A stretch of DNA of 64,000 nt. It comes from an uncultured Lutimaribacter sp. (GTDB lineage: Bacteria; Pseudomonadota; Alphaproteobacteria; Rhodobacterales; Rhodobacteraceae). This document shows, piece by piece, positions 35,583-44,591 of this stretch. Under the pieces are notes generated by a model, which worked only from the letters and a program-made list of their open reading frames with translations, searched no databases and was not told the origin of the DNA. Positions within the stretch are counted from its first letter, which is position 1; each line of letters starts with the position of its first letter. Both the position numbers and the translations under genes were made by a program. The stretch covers positions 34,575 to 98,574 of the forward strand of contig CAJXSO010000005.1 in NCBI GenBank assembly GCA_913061505.1, read 5' to 3'.

Positions 35583-36044
35583 ATGGACATGCGAGATCGG
35601 GTGAACAGCGCCCTGAAACAAGCGATGAAAGACAAACAGCCCGAGCGGTTGTCGACCCTTCGGCTGATCAATGCCGCGATCAAAGACCGTGATATCGATG
35701 CGCGCAGCGATGGCAACGACGAGGGCGTGCCCGATAGCGAGATCTTGGCGATTTTGGGCAAGATGGCCAAGCAACGCCAGGAAAGCGCGCGCGCCTACGA
35801 AGAGGGGGGGCGCCTTGATCTGGCCGAGCGTGAGCGCGCCGAGATCGTGATTATCGAAGAATTCCTGCCGCGCCAGCTGTCGCAGGCCGAGGTGGCCAAG
35901 GCCATTGATGCGGCCGTTGCTGAAATTGGCGCGCAATCCATCCGCGATATGGGCAAGGTGATGGCGGCACTAAAGGCCAAATACACCGGGCAGATGGATT
36001 TTGGTGCCGTTGGCCCCGCGGTGAAAGATCGCCTGAGCGCATAA
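35583..36044 (+). CDS. GatB/YqeY domain protein
   Basis: 153 residues with the YqeY pattern: ALKQAMKDKQPERLSTLRLI, AAIKDRDIDAR, ILGKMAKQRQESARAYEEGG, EIVIIEEFLPRQLS and the final GKVMAALKAKYTGQMDFGAV. These are related to the tRNA-binding C-terminal domain of the GatB amidotransferase subunit; the stand-alone proteins are of uncertain function but are often linked to tRNA-Gln amidation or, near dnaG/rpoD, to replication genes. GGAG sits about 7 bases before the ATG. A strong terminator follows. Confidence 0.9.
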   Translation: MDMRDRVNSALKQAMKDKQPERLSTLRLINAAIKDRDIDARSDGNDEGVPDSEILAILGKMAKQRQESARAYEEGGRLDLAERERAEIVIIEEFLPRQLSQAEVAKAIDAAVAEIGAQSIRDMGKVMAALKAKYTGQMDFGAVGPAVKDRLSA

Positions 36045-36076
36045 GCCTAAGGATAAGCATCAGCACATGCACCCGC

Positions 36077-36111
36077 AGCCCGCGCCAAAAGCGCGGGCTT
36101 TTTGCTTTTTT
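36077..36111. terminator. Intrinsic terminator between yqeY and xth
   Basis: A 9-bp perfect stem AGCCCGCGC / GCGCGGGCT with loop CAAAA is followed by T-rich sequence (TTTTTGCTTTTTT). It is primarily oriented for the plus-strand yqeY-like gene; xth ends three bases further. Confidence 0.92.
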
Positions 36112-36113
36112 GC

Positions 36114-36920
36114 TTAGTTGTCCAGCTCTAGCCACACAGGCACATGATCTGATGGTTTTTCCCGCCCGCGCATATCGCGCTGGATGTGGCAATCGGTCAT
36201 CATATCTGCGCATTGCGGGCTAAGCAGAAAGTGATCGATGCGAATGCCATCGTCGCGGTTCCAGGCGCCTGCCTGATAATCCCAAAACGAATAATGCCCC
36301 GGCCCCTGCACCCGGGCGCGAAACGCCTCGGTCAGGCCCAGCGCCAAGAGTTTGCGAAATGCCTCGCGGCTGGTTTGACGATAAAGCGCATCCTCGGCCC
36401 AGGCTTCGGGGCGCTTGGCATCTTCGGCTTGGGGGATGATGTTGTAATCGCCAGCCATCAAAAACGGAATTTCCTGCGCCAGCAGCGCCTTGGCGCGGGC
36501 CTCTAGCCGTGCCATCCAGGCCAGTTTATAGGCATATTTGCCCCCTGCCACGGGCTGGCCTGTCGGGTCCAGCTCGACTGGGTTGCCATTGGGCAGGTAA
36601 AGCCCACAGATGCGCAGCGCGGTTTTGCCCACCACAGTGGCCTCTATATAGCGGGCCTGTTCATCGCCCTCGTCGCCCGGCAGGCCACGGCTGACATCTT
36701 CTAGCGGGTAGCGCGATAGCAGCGCCACGCCGTTAAAGCTTTTTTGCCCATGGGTTTCCACCACATAGCCGCGCTCTTCGATCAGCTCGCGGGGAAAGGC
36801 CTGATCGATCGATTTGATCTCTTGCAAAATGGCGATATCGGGCTTGGTTTCATCCAGCCAATCGCACAGCGTTTGAATGCGGGCTTTCACACCGTTGATG
36901 TTAAACGTCGCGATTTTCAT
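36114..36920 (-). CDS. xth: Exodeoxyribonuclease III (AP endonuclease)
   Basis: A 268-residue Mg-dependent base-excision repair nuclease. Motifs: ATFNINGVKARI at the N-terminus, LQEIKSIDQ with the metal-binding Glu, LYLPNGN, MAGDYNIIPQAED (Asp/Asn catalytic site), RIDHFLLSP and the final SDHVPVWLEL containing the catalytic Asp-His. A purine-rich GAGGAGAGG run precedes the ATG at 36920; the frame remains open upstream but no motif lies there. Confidence 0.95.
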   Translation of the reverse strand: MKIATFNINGVKARIQTLCDWLDETKPDIAILQEIKSIDQAFPRELIEERGYVVETHGQKSFNGVALLSRYPLEDVSRGLPGDEGDEQARYIEATVVGKTALRICGLYLPNGNPVELDPTGQPVAGGKYAYKLAWMARLEARAKALLAQEIPFLMAGDYNIIPQAEDAKRPEAWAEDALYRQTSREAFRKLLALGLTEAFRARVQGPGHYSFWDYQAGAWNRDDGIRIDHFLLSPQCADMMTDCHIQRDMRGREKPSDHVPVWLELDN

Positions 36921-37079
36921 CTGCCTCTCCTCTTTGTTCCATCTATCCCCCATGGCCCGGCGCAGGCAAGCCGTGGGCCGGCTGTGCGGGCAAAAACATC
37001 TAAAGCGGGAATAAGCGTGTTGACATGCAGCCCAAAGCTGTTTTGACTTTTCCCTATTCACCACACAGGAGAAGCCAAG

Positions 37080-37277
37080 ATGACTGCCGTTTTGAAACCC
37101 ACCGCCGAATTGGCCATGCCACAGGCCACCCCCGCACCGCACCCCCAGGATGCCCCGGCGCAGATGCTGGCAGGCCAGGCCACGGGCAGCTATATCGCCG
37201 GGCTGGGCCCGCAGGCGGGCGGCGATATGCTGCTGGGCCAGGCAGCGGGCGCCTATATCGCAGGCCTAAACAGCTAA
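37080..37277 (+). CDS. 65-residue peptide with two YIAGL repeats, unknown function
   Basis: A well-formed small gene: AGGAG at 37068-37072 lies 7 bases before the ATG. The product starts with a Pro/Ala-rich leader-like half (MTAVLKPTAELAMPQATPAP) and ends with two copies of a 15-residue unit: MLAGQATGSYIAGL at residues 29-42 and MLLGQAAGAYIAGL at 50-63, separated by a Gly-rich spacer. There is no signal peptide or membrane helix. Such an N-terminal leader plus repeated C-terminal units is what a modified-peptide precursor can look like, but a structural or partner-binding role is equally possible. The next gene starts 10 bases after its stop, so the two are clearly linked. Confidence 0.75.
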   Translation: MTAVLKPTAELAMPQATPAPHPQDAPAQMLAGQATGSYIAGLGPQAGGDMLLGQAAGAYIAGLNS

Positions 37278-37287
37278 GCCACCGATC

Positions 37288-38388
37288 GTGGCACAGGTTC
37301 TGGCCTTTCGCCGCCCCAGCCCCGCGCCACAAGCGGGGGCTATGGCCCGGCTGGCCTGCGCGCTGTTGCAGCAGCGCAGGCCGATGGGCGATGTGATGTG
37401 GCTGAAGGAAAACGCCGAATTCCTATGCGTGCTGCGCGCCACCGGCGCCGAGGTGGGGCCAGATGTTTTGGCGCTCTATCACGAAACCTATGCCAGCTTG
37501 GCGCAGCGGGCGGGGGATTTTCCCCAATATTACCGCTTTTTTCTGTCTATGGCTCTGGATCTCGAGGATCTGGGCATGCCGGGGCGCGTGGGTTTGGTGC
37601 TGGCGCAATGGTGCCATGACCAACGGCTTGATCTGGCAGAGCTGTCTGATCAACAGCGCGCCGAGGCGGCGGCGCTTTTTGCGCGCCGCGGGCTGGGCCG
37701 CGCCGACCCGGGCCTGGGGCAGCGATTGGCGGGGTTTATGGGGCAAAGCCGCCAATTCGCGATGCCCAACCAAAATGCAGCCTACGCGCTGACACATCTG
37801 GTGTTTTACCAGGCAGATTACGGGCGCAGGCGGGTCAACCTGCCGCCCAAGGCGCTGCAAAGCCTGCATTTTGCAGGCACGGTGGCGTTTTTGGCGCAAG
37901 ATGCCGATTTGCTGGCCGAGGTTGCGCTGGCGTTGCGCTTTGCCGGCCAGCCCGTGCCCATGGCCTGGGCCATGTGGCTGCGCGCGCAGGCCGATATGCC
38001 GCTGCAGGCGGTGCCCCAGGTACCGGCCACAGATGGCTATCACAGCTGGCTGGTGCTGCGCTGGCACAGCGCCATGGCCGAGCCGGACCGCGGCGGGGTG
38101 CTGGCGGATGTGCAGCTGCCCGCGGGCGCGTTTCAGTTTCCCGTGCCACTGGGGCAGGGCATTTTGGCGCCCCTGACCGAGGCTATTTTTGCCGCCCCCA
38201 ACCGGGCCTTGCGTGGCGATTGGCCGGCGATGCGCTGGCACTTGGGCGAAAGCCTGCCGCCATCGGCCGTGGCGCTGCTAGAGCTGGCCGCAGGGGCCTG
38301 CCCAAATTTTGAAAGGTTTTTTTGGCATTTTGCGCGCCCATCTTATGCGTTGGGCCCCACTGACGACGCAGTTTTGCCCAAAAATTAA
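37288..38388 (+). CDS. Unrecognised 366-residue protein coupled to the YIAGL peptide
   Basis: Starts at a GTG at 37288, 10 bases beyond the peptide gene stop; no better ATG lies near. The protein is predicted soluble, helix-rich and high in Trp, Tyr, Phe and Leu. Notable segments: MWLKENAEFLCVLRATG (about 37-53), YYRFFLSMALDLEDLGMPGR (81-100), and the patch AAYALTHLVFYQADYGRR (164-181), which looks like a conserved active or binding site. I do not recognise a named family. It resembles in layout an enzyme or scaffold with a dedicated small partner peptide. Codon use and GC match its neighbours, so recent transfer is not indicated. Confidence 0.72.
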   Translation: MAQVLAFRRPSPAPQAGAMARLACALLQQRRPMGDVMWLKENAEFLCVLRATGAEVGPDVLALYHETYASLAQRAGDFPQYYRFFLSMALDLEDLGMPGRVGLVLAQWCHDQRLDLAELSDQQRAEAAALFARRGLGRADPGLGQRLAGFMGQSRQFAMPNQNAAYALTHLVFYQADYGRRRVNLPPKALQSLHFAGTVAFLAQDADLLAEVALALRFAGQPVPMAWAMWLRAQADMPLQAVPQVPATDGYHSWLVLRWHSAMAEPDRGGVLADVQLPAGAFQFPVPLGQGILAPLTEAIFAAPNRALRGDWPAMRWHLGESLPPSAVALLELAAGACPNFERFFWHFARPSYALGPTDDAVLPKN

Positions 38389-38528
38389 TCGCGCGGTGCT
38401 GGCGCTTTGCCGCGTTGCAGCATTTTGACGGGGAATCTCTGGCCCGCTATATCTGCTGGCCCTAGCGTGAAGCTTACGGCGCGTGGCCTGCTGCGTGCCC
38501 AACGCAAACCCAATCCGCAGGGGGTCAA

Positions 38529-38843
38529 ATGCAAAGCTATCGTGAAAGCCAAGTGGAATTTGCCGATTTTATTTTCGACCGTCAAAAAGTGGTATGCTAC
38601 GGGCTGCAAAATACCGCAGGTGGCACTGCGACGATTTTAAACTTTCCCACCCCCCGGTTGGCCGCAGCCTTTCGCCGTGCCTATCTGGGCGCGCGCAGTT
38701 TTCAGATCATCGAGAACGAGGCGCAGCTGATTTGCCTGGCCGATTATGACACCGTTATGCGCAAATCAGATGATGACCCGCGGGTGCGTGCCCTGCGATA
38801 CAACCGCGATTTCATGATGGGCACCTTGGCGCATCTCAGCTAG
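38529..38843 (+). CDS. 104-residue orphan protein upstream of the chemotaxis operon
   Basis: A complete frame starting at an ATG preceded by AGGGG. The protein is soluble and of mixed composition (QVEFADFIFDRQKVVCYG, LADYDTVMRKSDDDPRVRA), with no motif I recognise. The codon usage is like that of its neighbours. It is separated by 140 bases from the 366-residue protein gene and by 250 bases from the STAS gene, so it is probably a single-gene unit. The segment from 38844 to 39093 holds no gene; it includes an AT-rich stretch (38937-39035) that probably carries the chemotaxis promoter. Confidence 0.6.
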   Translation: MQSYRESQVEFADFIFDRQKVVCYGLQNTAGGTATILNFPTPRLAAAFRRAYLGARSFQIIENEAQLICLADYDTVMRKSDDDPRVRALRYNRDFMMGTLAHLS

Positions 38844-39093
38844 CGCAGCGTTTGGGCGCGCGGAAATTTGGTGCGCCTGCCCCTTATATCAAGTGTTTTG
38901 GGCGGGGGCATTGGGGTGGCGCACCTATCCCTTTGCGCAAAAAATTACATAAGTTGTTGATATCTAGTATTTAAATCCCGGCGCCTTACTTTTTGCGCCC
39001 CTAAAATCATGCGTTTTTGACCGTTCTTTTTCTCAACCTGGCCGAGCACTTGCACAGCGCATCTTGGCCCAGGCGGCAAGTGGAGAAGAAAAA

Positions 39094-39411
39094 ATGGTCA
39101 CGCAGTTGGCTTTACCAGCCGAACTATATCATGCGCAATCGGCCGAATTGGTACAGCAATTAAGCGCGGCGTTACAGGGCGGGGGCGTGCAATTGGATGC
39201 CAGCGCGCTTGCGCATATCGATTTTGGCCCCCTGCAGGTTTTATTGGCGGCCGGCTTGGCGGCCCAGCTGCGGGGCGTGCCCTTTGGCTTTGCCCCGATC
39301 CCCGCAGATCACCCCATTTGGCCACGCCTTGAGGCGCATGCGATGCAGGCGGTCTTTGCCCCGTTTCTGGCGCCAAACCTACCCCAAAACAACGACCCGA
39401 GGACAGCATGA
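39094..39411 (+). CDS. STAS-domain protein at the head of the chemotaxis operon
   Basis: 105 residues resembling a STAS domain: LPAELYHAQSAELVQQL, then GGGVQLDASALAHIDFGPLQVLLAAG, where the loop usually holding the phosphorylatable Ser (DxSxxxxID) reads DASALAHIDF, so a Ser is present. It may be an anti-sigma-antagonist-like switch or an adaptor within the chemosensory array. GGAGA lies upstream of the ATG at 39094; a TTG start 30 bases upstream is possible. The stop overlaps the cheY start by four bases (ATGA). Confidence 0.72.
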   Translation: MVTQLALPAELYHAQSAELVQQLSAALQGGGVQLDASALAHIDFGPLQVLLAAGLAAQLRGVPFGFAPIPADHPIWPRLEAHAMQAVFAPFLAPNLPQNNDPRTA

Positions 39412-39773
39412 GCAAAACCGTTCTAACCGTGGATGACAGCCCCTCGATCCGGCGGATGATTGCCCTGACGCTGCGCGAAGCGGGCTATGATGTGCTAGAG
39501 GCCAATGATGGCCAAGAAGGGTTTAACCTGGCCACAGCACAGCGTGTGGATGCCATTATCACCGATCAAAACATGCCGAATATGGATGGTTTGTCGATGA
39601 TCCGCGCGCTGCGGGCGCACCCCCATGGGCAGGGCGTGCCGATTGTGGTGCTGTCCACCGATTCCACCGAGAACCTGAAAGATCAGGCGCGCGCAGCCGG
39701 GGCCCTGGGCTGGATGGTGAAACCTTTCACCCAAGACAAGCTGCTGGCGGTTGTAAGAAAGGTGCTGGGCTGA
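39408..39773 (+). CDS. cheY: Chemotaxis response regulator CheY
   Basis: A 121-residue single-domain receiver. VDDSPSIRRMI holds the acidic pair, Asp53 in IITDQNMPNMDG is the phosphoacceptor, VLSTDS supplies the switch Ser/Thr, and KPFT gives the conserved Lys. Phosphorylated by CheA, it should act on the flagellar motor. It overlaps the STAS gene by four bases and cheA by one (TGATG), so it is made in step with the kinase. Confidence 0.93.
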   Translation: MSKTVLTVDDSPSIRRMIALTLREAGYDVLEANDGQEGFNLATAQRVDAIITDQNMPNMDGLSMIRALRAHPHGQGVPIVVLSTDSTENLKDQARAAGALGWMVKPFTQDKLLAVVRKVLG

Positions 39774-41848
39774 TGAATGACGAATTGACCCAGGTCTTTA
39801 TGGAAGAGCTGGCCGAGCTGCTGGAAAGCCTGGAAAAAGGCTTGATCGACCTGAAAGAGGCGCCGGGCGATGGCGGGCTGGTCAACCAGGTGTTCCGCGA
39901 TCTGCACACGATCAAGGGCAGCGGTGCGATGTTTGGCTTTGCCGAACTGGCGGGCTTTATTCACGATTTTGAAACCGCGTTCGAGCGGGTGCGCTCGGGT
40001 CAGGTGGCGGTCAGCGATGCGCTGATCCGCCTGGCCCTGGCCGCGCGCGATCAGATCCCTGCGCTGGTGGAAGGGCAGCCCGATACCAATGGCGCGCGGG
40101 CGCAGATCTTGGCGCAGCTGACCGAAATTTGCGCCCCCGATACTGGCCCCGATGCTGGCCCCGATACTGGCCCCGATACTGCCGATACGGCGACAGCCCA
40201 AGATGGCGCCGATGCTGTGGATTGTGCAGCGCCTGTGGCCCGATCCCAGCAGCTGTTGCACTTTCAGCTGACCGGCCCGGCGTTGGCGCTGGGGGCGCGC
40301 CCCGATCTGCTGCTGGCCGAGCTGCGCAGCCTTGGTGCCACCCAGATCACCGCCCAAGCCGCGACTTTGGCCGATCTGCGCGATCTGAGCGATCTGGAAA
40401 CTGACCACTGCTATCTGGCGTGGCAGGCGCATGTGCCGGGCGAATTGGGCAGCTCTGATTTGGAAGATGTGTTTTTGTTTGTCGATGCAACCTGGCAGCT
40501 TTCCCCCCTGCCCACCATCGACACCCCAGCGCCGCCTCCTGCCCTAAAGGAGGCGGCGCCCCCTGATCCGGCGCCGCCCACGCCCCAACAGGCCAGCGCG
40601 CCCGCACAAACCACAGCGGCCAAAACCCCACCCGCACAAACCCCAGCCGCCCAAACCACAGCGGTCGAGCCTGCAGCCTCGATCCGGGTGCCGGCCACGC
40701 GGCTGGATATGCTGATGGATTCCGTGGGCGAATTGGTGACGGTCGAGGCGCGGTTGACAGAGCTGGCGCGCCGCAGCCGTGACCCGGCCTTGATGGCCAC
40801 CTCAGAAGAGGTCAGCCGCCTGGCCGGGCGCCTGCGCGATGCCACCATGTCGATGCGCATGGTGCCGCTGCGCAGCCTTGTGGCGCGCTTTCGCCGGCTG
40901 ATTTTGGGCCTGTCCGATGATCTGGGCAAGCCGGTCGATTTTGTGGTTCTGGGCGAGGATACCGAGCTGGACAAAACCATGATCGAGAAAATGGCCGATC
41001 CCTTGGTGCATATTCTGCGCAATGCCATCGATCATGGGCTGGAACCCCCCGAGGCCCGCCGCGCCACGCAAAAGCCGGCCCGCGGGCGTATAGAACTGTC
41101 TGCCGAACATGCCGGCGCCGAGGTGCTGGTGCGGGTGCGCGATGATGGCAAGGGTATCTGCCCCGAAACGGTGCGTGCCAAAGCCATCGAACGCGGGCTG
41201 ATCACCGCCGAGGCGCAGCTGAGCGATGCACAGATTTTCCAGCTGGTGCTCGAGCCGGGGTTTTCCACCGCCGAAACCGTGACCGAACTATCCGGGCGCG
41301 GTGTGGGTATGGATGTGGTGCGCCGCACCATCGACGGGCTGCGCGGCACGATCGATATCGACAGCACCCCGGGGCAGGGCACCACCGTAACCCTGCGCTT
41401 GCCGCTGACATTGGCCATCATCGAGGGGCTGCTCATCGAGGTAGCGGGCGAGCTTTACACCGTGCCGATGGCGGCGGTGAAAGAGATCATCGCCCTGCCG
41501 CGCGAAAAAGAGCAGTTTTCCCAAAGCGCCGATTATCTGGATATCCGCGGCCAGTTCGTGCCTTTCGTCCGCCTGCGCCACTTGTTTGGCTGCGATGGGG
41601 CCAGCCCCATCAGCCAAAATGTGGTGGTTGTGGAAAACGCCGATACCCGCATGGGCGTGGTGGTGGATCGCATCATTGGCACCAACCAGACCGTGATCAA
41701 ACAAATATCGAAATTGCAGGCAGGCGCGCGCGAAATTTCCGGCGCCACGATTTTGGGCGATGGCTCGGTCTCGTTGATCATCGACGTGCCGCAGCTGGTG
41801 GCCAGCGTCAGCCGCAGCCTGCCCCAGCGCAAAGAGGCCGCCGCATGA
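39773..41848 (+). CDS. cheA: Chemotaxis histidine kinase CheA
   Basis: 691 residues. An Hpt domain comes first, with the phosphorylated His45 in FRDLHTIKGSGAMFGF. Next come a linker with a 4-residue repeat (GPDTGPDAGPD), a small domain, and a Pro/Ala/Gln linker. The dimerisation helices (LDMLMDSVGELVTVEARLTE), the ATP-binding N-box (HILRNAIDHGLEPPEAR), G boxes (DDGKGI, GRGVGMDVV) and a C-terminal CheW-like domain follow. It is the core kinase of the chemosensory array, coupled to receptors by the two CheW proteins encoded beside it. The start overlaps cheY and the end overlaps cheW. Confidence 0.96.
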   Translation: MNDELTQVFMEELAELLESLEKGLIDLKEAPGDGGLVNQVFRDLHTIKGSGAMFGFAELAGFIHDFETAFERVRSGQVAVSDALIRLALAARDQIPALVEGQPDTNGARAQILAQLTEICAPDTGPDAGPDTGPDTADTATAQDGADAVDCAAPVARSQQLLHFQLTGPALALGARPDLLLAELRSLGATQITAQAATLADLRDLSDLETDHCYLAWQAHVPGELGSSDLEDVFLFVDATWQLSPLPTIDTPAPPPALKEAAPPDPAPPTPQQASAPAQTTAAKTPPAQTPAAQTTAVEPAASIRVPATRLDMLMDSVGELVTVEARLTELARRSRDPALMATSEEVSRLAGRLRDATMSMRMVPLRSLVARFRRLILGLSDDLGKPVDFVVLGEDTELDKTMIEKMADPLVHILRNAIDHGLEPPEARRATQKPARGRIELSAEHAGAEVLVRVRDDGKGICPETVRAKAIERGLITAEAQLSDAQIFQLVLEPGFSTAETVTELSGRGVGMDVVRRTIDGLRGTIDIDSTPGQGTTVTLRLPLTLAIIEGLLIEVAGELYTVPMAAVKEIIALPREKEQFSQSADYLDIRGQFVPFVRLRHLFGCDGASPISQNVVVVENADTRMGVVVDRIIGTNQTVIKQISKLQAGAREISGATILGDGSVSLIIDVPQLVASVSRSLPQRKEAAA
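40139..40181 (+). repeat. 12-base tandem repeat inside cheA
   Basis: The unit GATACTGGCCCC occurs about 3.5 times with one base change, coding for the in-frame tetrapeptide D-T/A-G-P in a linker after the Hpt domain. Slippage here would change linker length without frameshift. Confidence 0.85.
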
Positions 41849-42339
41849 GCACCCCATCGCCCGAGCTGCACGAACACAGCACGCTGACTGCGTTAACCTT
41901 TACCATTGGCAGTGTGCGCCTGGCCGTGCCCGCATCGGACCTGCAAGAAATCATGGATCCGCTGCCCATTACCCGGGTGCCGGGCGCCAGCAGCTTTGCG
42001 CCCGCGGTGCTGAATGTGCGCGGTGGTGTGCTGCCATTGGCCGATTTGCGCATTCCGCTGGGCATTGCCCCCACTGGCCCCACCCAGCCCGAAAGCGTGC
42101 GCTTTCTGGTGCTAGAGGTGGGCATGGGCGCCGAACCTGCCACGGTGGTGATCACCGCCGATATGGTGCACGAGGTGATGAGCATTCCGATGGCGCAGAT
42201 CGTGCCGCTGCCTGCCACCTCGGGTTGGCCCCCTGAATTTATGCGCGGCATTTTCCGCATCGCTGATGAAAGCTTTGTGCTGCTGCCCGACCTTTCCGCA
42301 ATCTTTACCACCATGGCGCAGCGCGCCGTGCATGCCTGA
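41845..42339 (+). CDS. cheW: CheW coupling protein (first copy)
   Basis: A 164-residue CheW domain linking CheA to receptors: [54 protein letters not shown] and the closing [22 protein letters not shown]. About 20 extra N-terminal residues are present. It overlaps cheA by four bases (ATGA) and precedes the receptor gene by 17 bases. Confidence 0.92.
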   Translation: MSTPSPELHEHSTLTALTFTIGSVRLAVPASDLQEIMDPLPITRVPGASSFAPAVLNVRGGVLPLADLRIPLGIAPTGPTQPESVRFLVLEVGMGAEPATVVITADMVHEVMSIPMAQIVPLPATSGWPPEFMRGIFRIADESFVLLPDLSAIFTTMAQRAVHA

Positions 42340-42356
42340 ACCAAGGAACCCCTCTT

Positions 42357-44072
42357 ATGCGTTTGACCATCAAAACCAAACTGGCCCTGACCTTTTTATC
42401 GATTTTTATTCTCTGCGGTGCGGCCATCTTTTTGGCTGTGCGTGGGTTGGATAATACCGGCAAAGCCTTTGGCAAAACTGTCGAGGTGGATGTGCCCGAA
42501 TTGCACCTGATCAATAATCTGATCGAGCGTAAAATGCGTGTGCGCACCACTGTGGCGGAATTGCTGATTACCCTGCCAGATGCCCCCGCCGACCATATCG
42601 CCAAATTGCAACAGCGCCTGACGGGGCTGGTTGGGCAGGTAGACGAGGGCATCGCCCTGCTGCGCCCCTATGTCAAAGGCGAGGCGGCGACCCTGCTTGA
42701 TGAATTCGTGCGCCTGCATGAAATCGCGGCGCCCATGGCCCTTGGGATCGTTGAGCAAAAGCTGAACGGCAACGAAGAGGCCGCCGCGCGCGCCTTTCAC
42801 AGCGATCACCTGCAGGTCAGCGAAGACATCTACAGCAACCTCGATCAGATGAAAGCCACGATCGAAAATGATCTTTCCGCGCGTTTGAGCGAAACACAGG
42901 AAACAATCGCCAATTCGCGGTTGAACCTGCTGCTGCTGTCGGCGGTGGCGCTGCTGGTGGGCTTGGTTTCTACCGTCATCATCGTGCGCAGCCTGTCGGT
43001 GCGCCTGTCGGCGCTGGTGCGTGTGACCACCGATGTGGCAGGCGGCGATTTGCGCGCCAATATTCAGGCCGATAGCAGCGACGAGATTGGCGAATTGCAA
43101 GGCGCGTTGCGCGATATGGTGCAGCGCCTGCGTGCGATGGTCACCGATGTTAACGCCTCGGTGCGCAGCGTGAATGCGGGGGCGGGCCAAATGGCGCAGA
43201 CCTCGGAAGAGCTGTCACAGGGGGCCACCGAACAGGCCTCATCGACCGAAGAGGCCTCGGCCGCGGTGGAACAGATGGCCGCCAATATCAAGCAAAGCGC
43301 CGATAACGCGGCGGTTACAGAAGAAATGGCCACCAAATCAGCCACCGATGCGCGCGCCAGCGGCAAGGCGGTGAACGAGGCCGTGGCCGCCATGCAAACC
43401 ATTGCCGAGCGCATCATGATCGTTCAGGAAATCGCCCGCCAAACCGATTTGCTGGCGCTGAACGCGGCGGTCGAGGCCGCCCGCGCAGGCGAGCATGGCC
43501 GCGGCTTTGCCGTGGTGGCCGCCGAAGTGCGCAAACTGGCCGAGCGCAGCCAAACTGCAGCGGCTGAAATTTCCGCGCTGTCGGCCAGCACGGTGAAAAC
43601 CGCCACCAGCGCAGGCGAAATGCTGGAAGGCCTGGTGCCCGATATCGAACGCACCTCGGCCTTGGTGACAGAAATCAGCGTGGCCTCGCGCGAATTGGCC
43701 ACGGGCTCGGCCCAGATCAACCTGTCGATCCAGCAGCTCGATCGTGTGACCCAGGCCAATACTTCGGCCTCGGAAGAGCTGTCTTCCAGCGCCAATGAGC
43801 TGGCAGATCTGTCGCGCGAGCTGTCGCATACGATGGCGTTTTTCAAGCTGGATGGCCAGGCGCCCGCAGAAACCCCCAGCCTGGCCCCCGCAGCGCCAAT
43901 GGCAAACCCCTTTGCCAAACCCCGCGCCAAAGCTGCCCCTGCCGCTGCGCCTAAACTGGCGGCATCTGGCGGGCGTGCCAAGCCGCGCGATATGGCCGAT
44001 GGCGGGTTTTCCTTCGATCTGGGCGAAGGCGATACGCTGGACCGGCAGTTTGAACGTGCCAATGTGGCCTAA
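42357..44072 (+). CDS. Methyl-accepting chemotaxis protein
   Basis: 571 residues: transmembrane helix 1 ([20 protein letters not shown]), a periplasmic four-helix-bundle-type sensor domain (about 32-190), helix 2 ([20 protein letters not shown]), a HAMP domain ([18 protein letters not shown]), and the cytoplasmic signalling hairpin with tip [41 protein letters not shown] region. The tail is a Pro/Ala-rich linker ending in an acidic segment; there is no NWETF-like CheR/CheB tether. It is the only receptor gene in this operon and lies between the two cheW genes. The ligand cannot be read from sequence. Confidence 0.95.
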   Translation: MRLTIKTKLALTFLSIFILCGAAIFLAVRGLDNTGKAFGKTVEVDVPELHLINNLIERKMRVRTTVAELLITLPDAPADHIAKLQQRLTGLVGQVDEGIALLRPYVKGEAATLLDEFVRLHEIAAPMALGIVEQKLNGNEEAAARAFHSDHLQVSEDIYSNLDQMKATIENDLSARLSETQETIANSRLNLLLLSAVALLVGLVSTVIIVRSLSVRLSALVRVTTDVAGGDLRANIQADSSDEIGELQGALRDMVQRLRAMVTDVNASVRSVNAGAGQMAQTSEELSQGATEQASSTEEASAAVEQMAANIKQSADNAAVTEEMATKSATDARASGKAVNEAVAAMQTIAERIMIVQEIARQTDLLALNAAVEAARAGEHGRGFAVVAAEVRKLAERSQTAAAEISALSASTVKTATSAGEMLEGLVPDIERTSALVTEISVASRELATGSAQINLSIQQLDRVTQANTSASEELSSSANELADLSRELSHTMAFFKLDGQAPAETPSLAPAAPMANPFAKPRAKAAPAAAPKLAASGGRAKPRDMADGGFSFDLGEGDTLDRQFERANVA

Positions 44073-44087
44073 GCCGGGGATTTGCCT

Positions 44088-44588
44088 GTGAACGAGTGTC
44101 ACGAAATCGTCTCTTTCACCATCGACCGGGCCACCTATGGTGTTCCGGTCGGTCGGGTGCGGGAAATTCTCGATATCTGTCCGGTCTCGCCAGTGCCGCG
44201 CGCGCCCGATTACGTGATGGGGCTGATCGATGTGCGTGGCGAGAATATCCCGGTGATCGACATGCGCAGCCTGCTGCGCCTGCCTGCCGCCGAAGATACG
44301 CCGCAAACCCGGTTTTTGGTGGCGCAGATGCACCAGCACGGCAAAGACTGCGTGCTGGGCATCCGCACCGACCGCGTGATCGAGGTGGCGCGTCTGGATG
44401 ACGATACGCTGCGCCCCATGGCCGAGGCCGAATTGCTGGGCTGGAGCGGCGCCGCCGTAGGCGCGATTGGCCGCCGCAACGGTGCCATCATCAGCATTCT
44501 GGATTTGGACAATCTTTTTGCCGAGGTGCCCAGCGCCATTCTGGCGCAGCAGGCCGGGGCGCCAGACGATACCCAAGGGGTGCAATAG
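44088..44588 (+). CDS. cheW: CheW coupling protein (second copy)
   Basis: A 166-residue CheW domain from a GTG at 44088 (a TTG at 44082 is an alternative): ECHEIVSFTIDRATYGVPVGRVREIL, PVSPVPRAPDYVMGLIDVRGENIPVIDMRSLL, and a closing GRRNGAIISILDLDNLF. It differs clearly from the first CheW and is the more canonical of the two. The first copy may be specialised. Its C-terminus is an unconserved polar tail. Confidence 0.9.
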   Translation: MNECHEIVSFTIDRATYGVPVGRVREILDICPVSPVPRAPDYVMGLIDVRGENIPVIDMRSLLRLPAAEDTPQTRFLVAQMHQHGKDCVLGIRTDRVIEVARLDDDTLRPMAEAELLGWSGAAVGAIGRRNGAIISILDLDNLFAEVPSAILAQQAGAPDDTQGVQ

Positions 44589-44591
44589 CCT

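Noticed and set aside
38407..38640. 77-codon frame overlapping the 104-residue orphan gene
   Set aside because: Overlaps a better frame with a ribosome-binding site, and has basic, low-quality composition.
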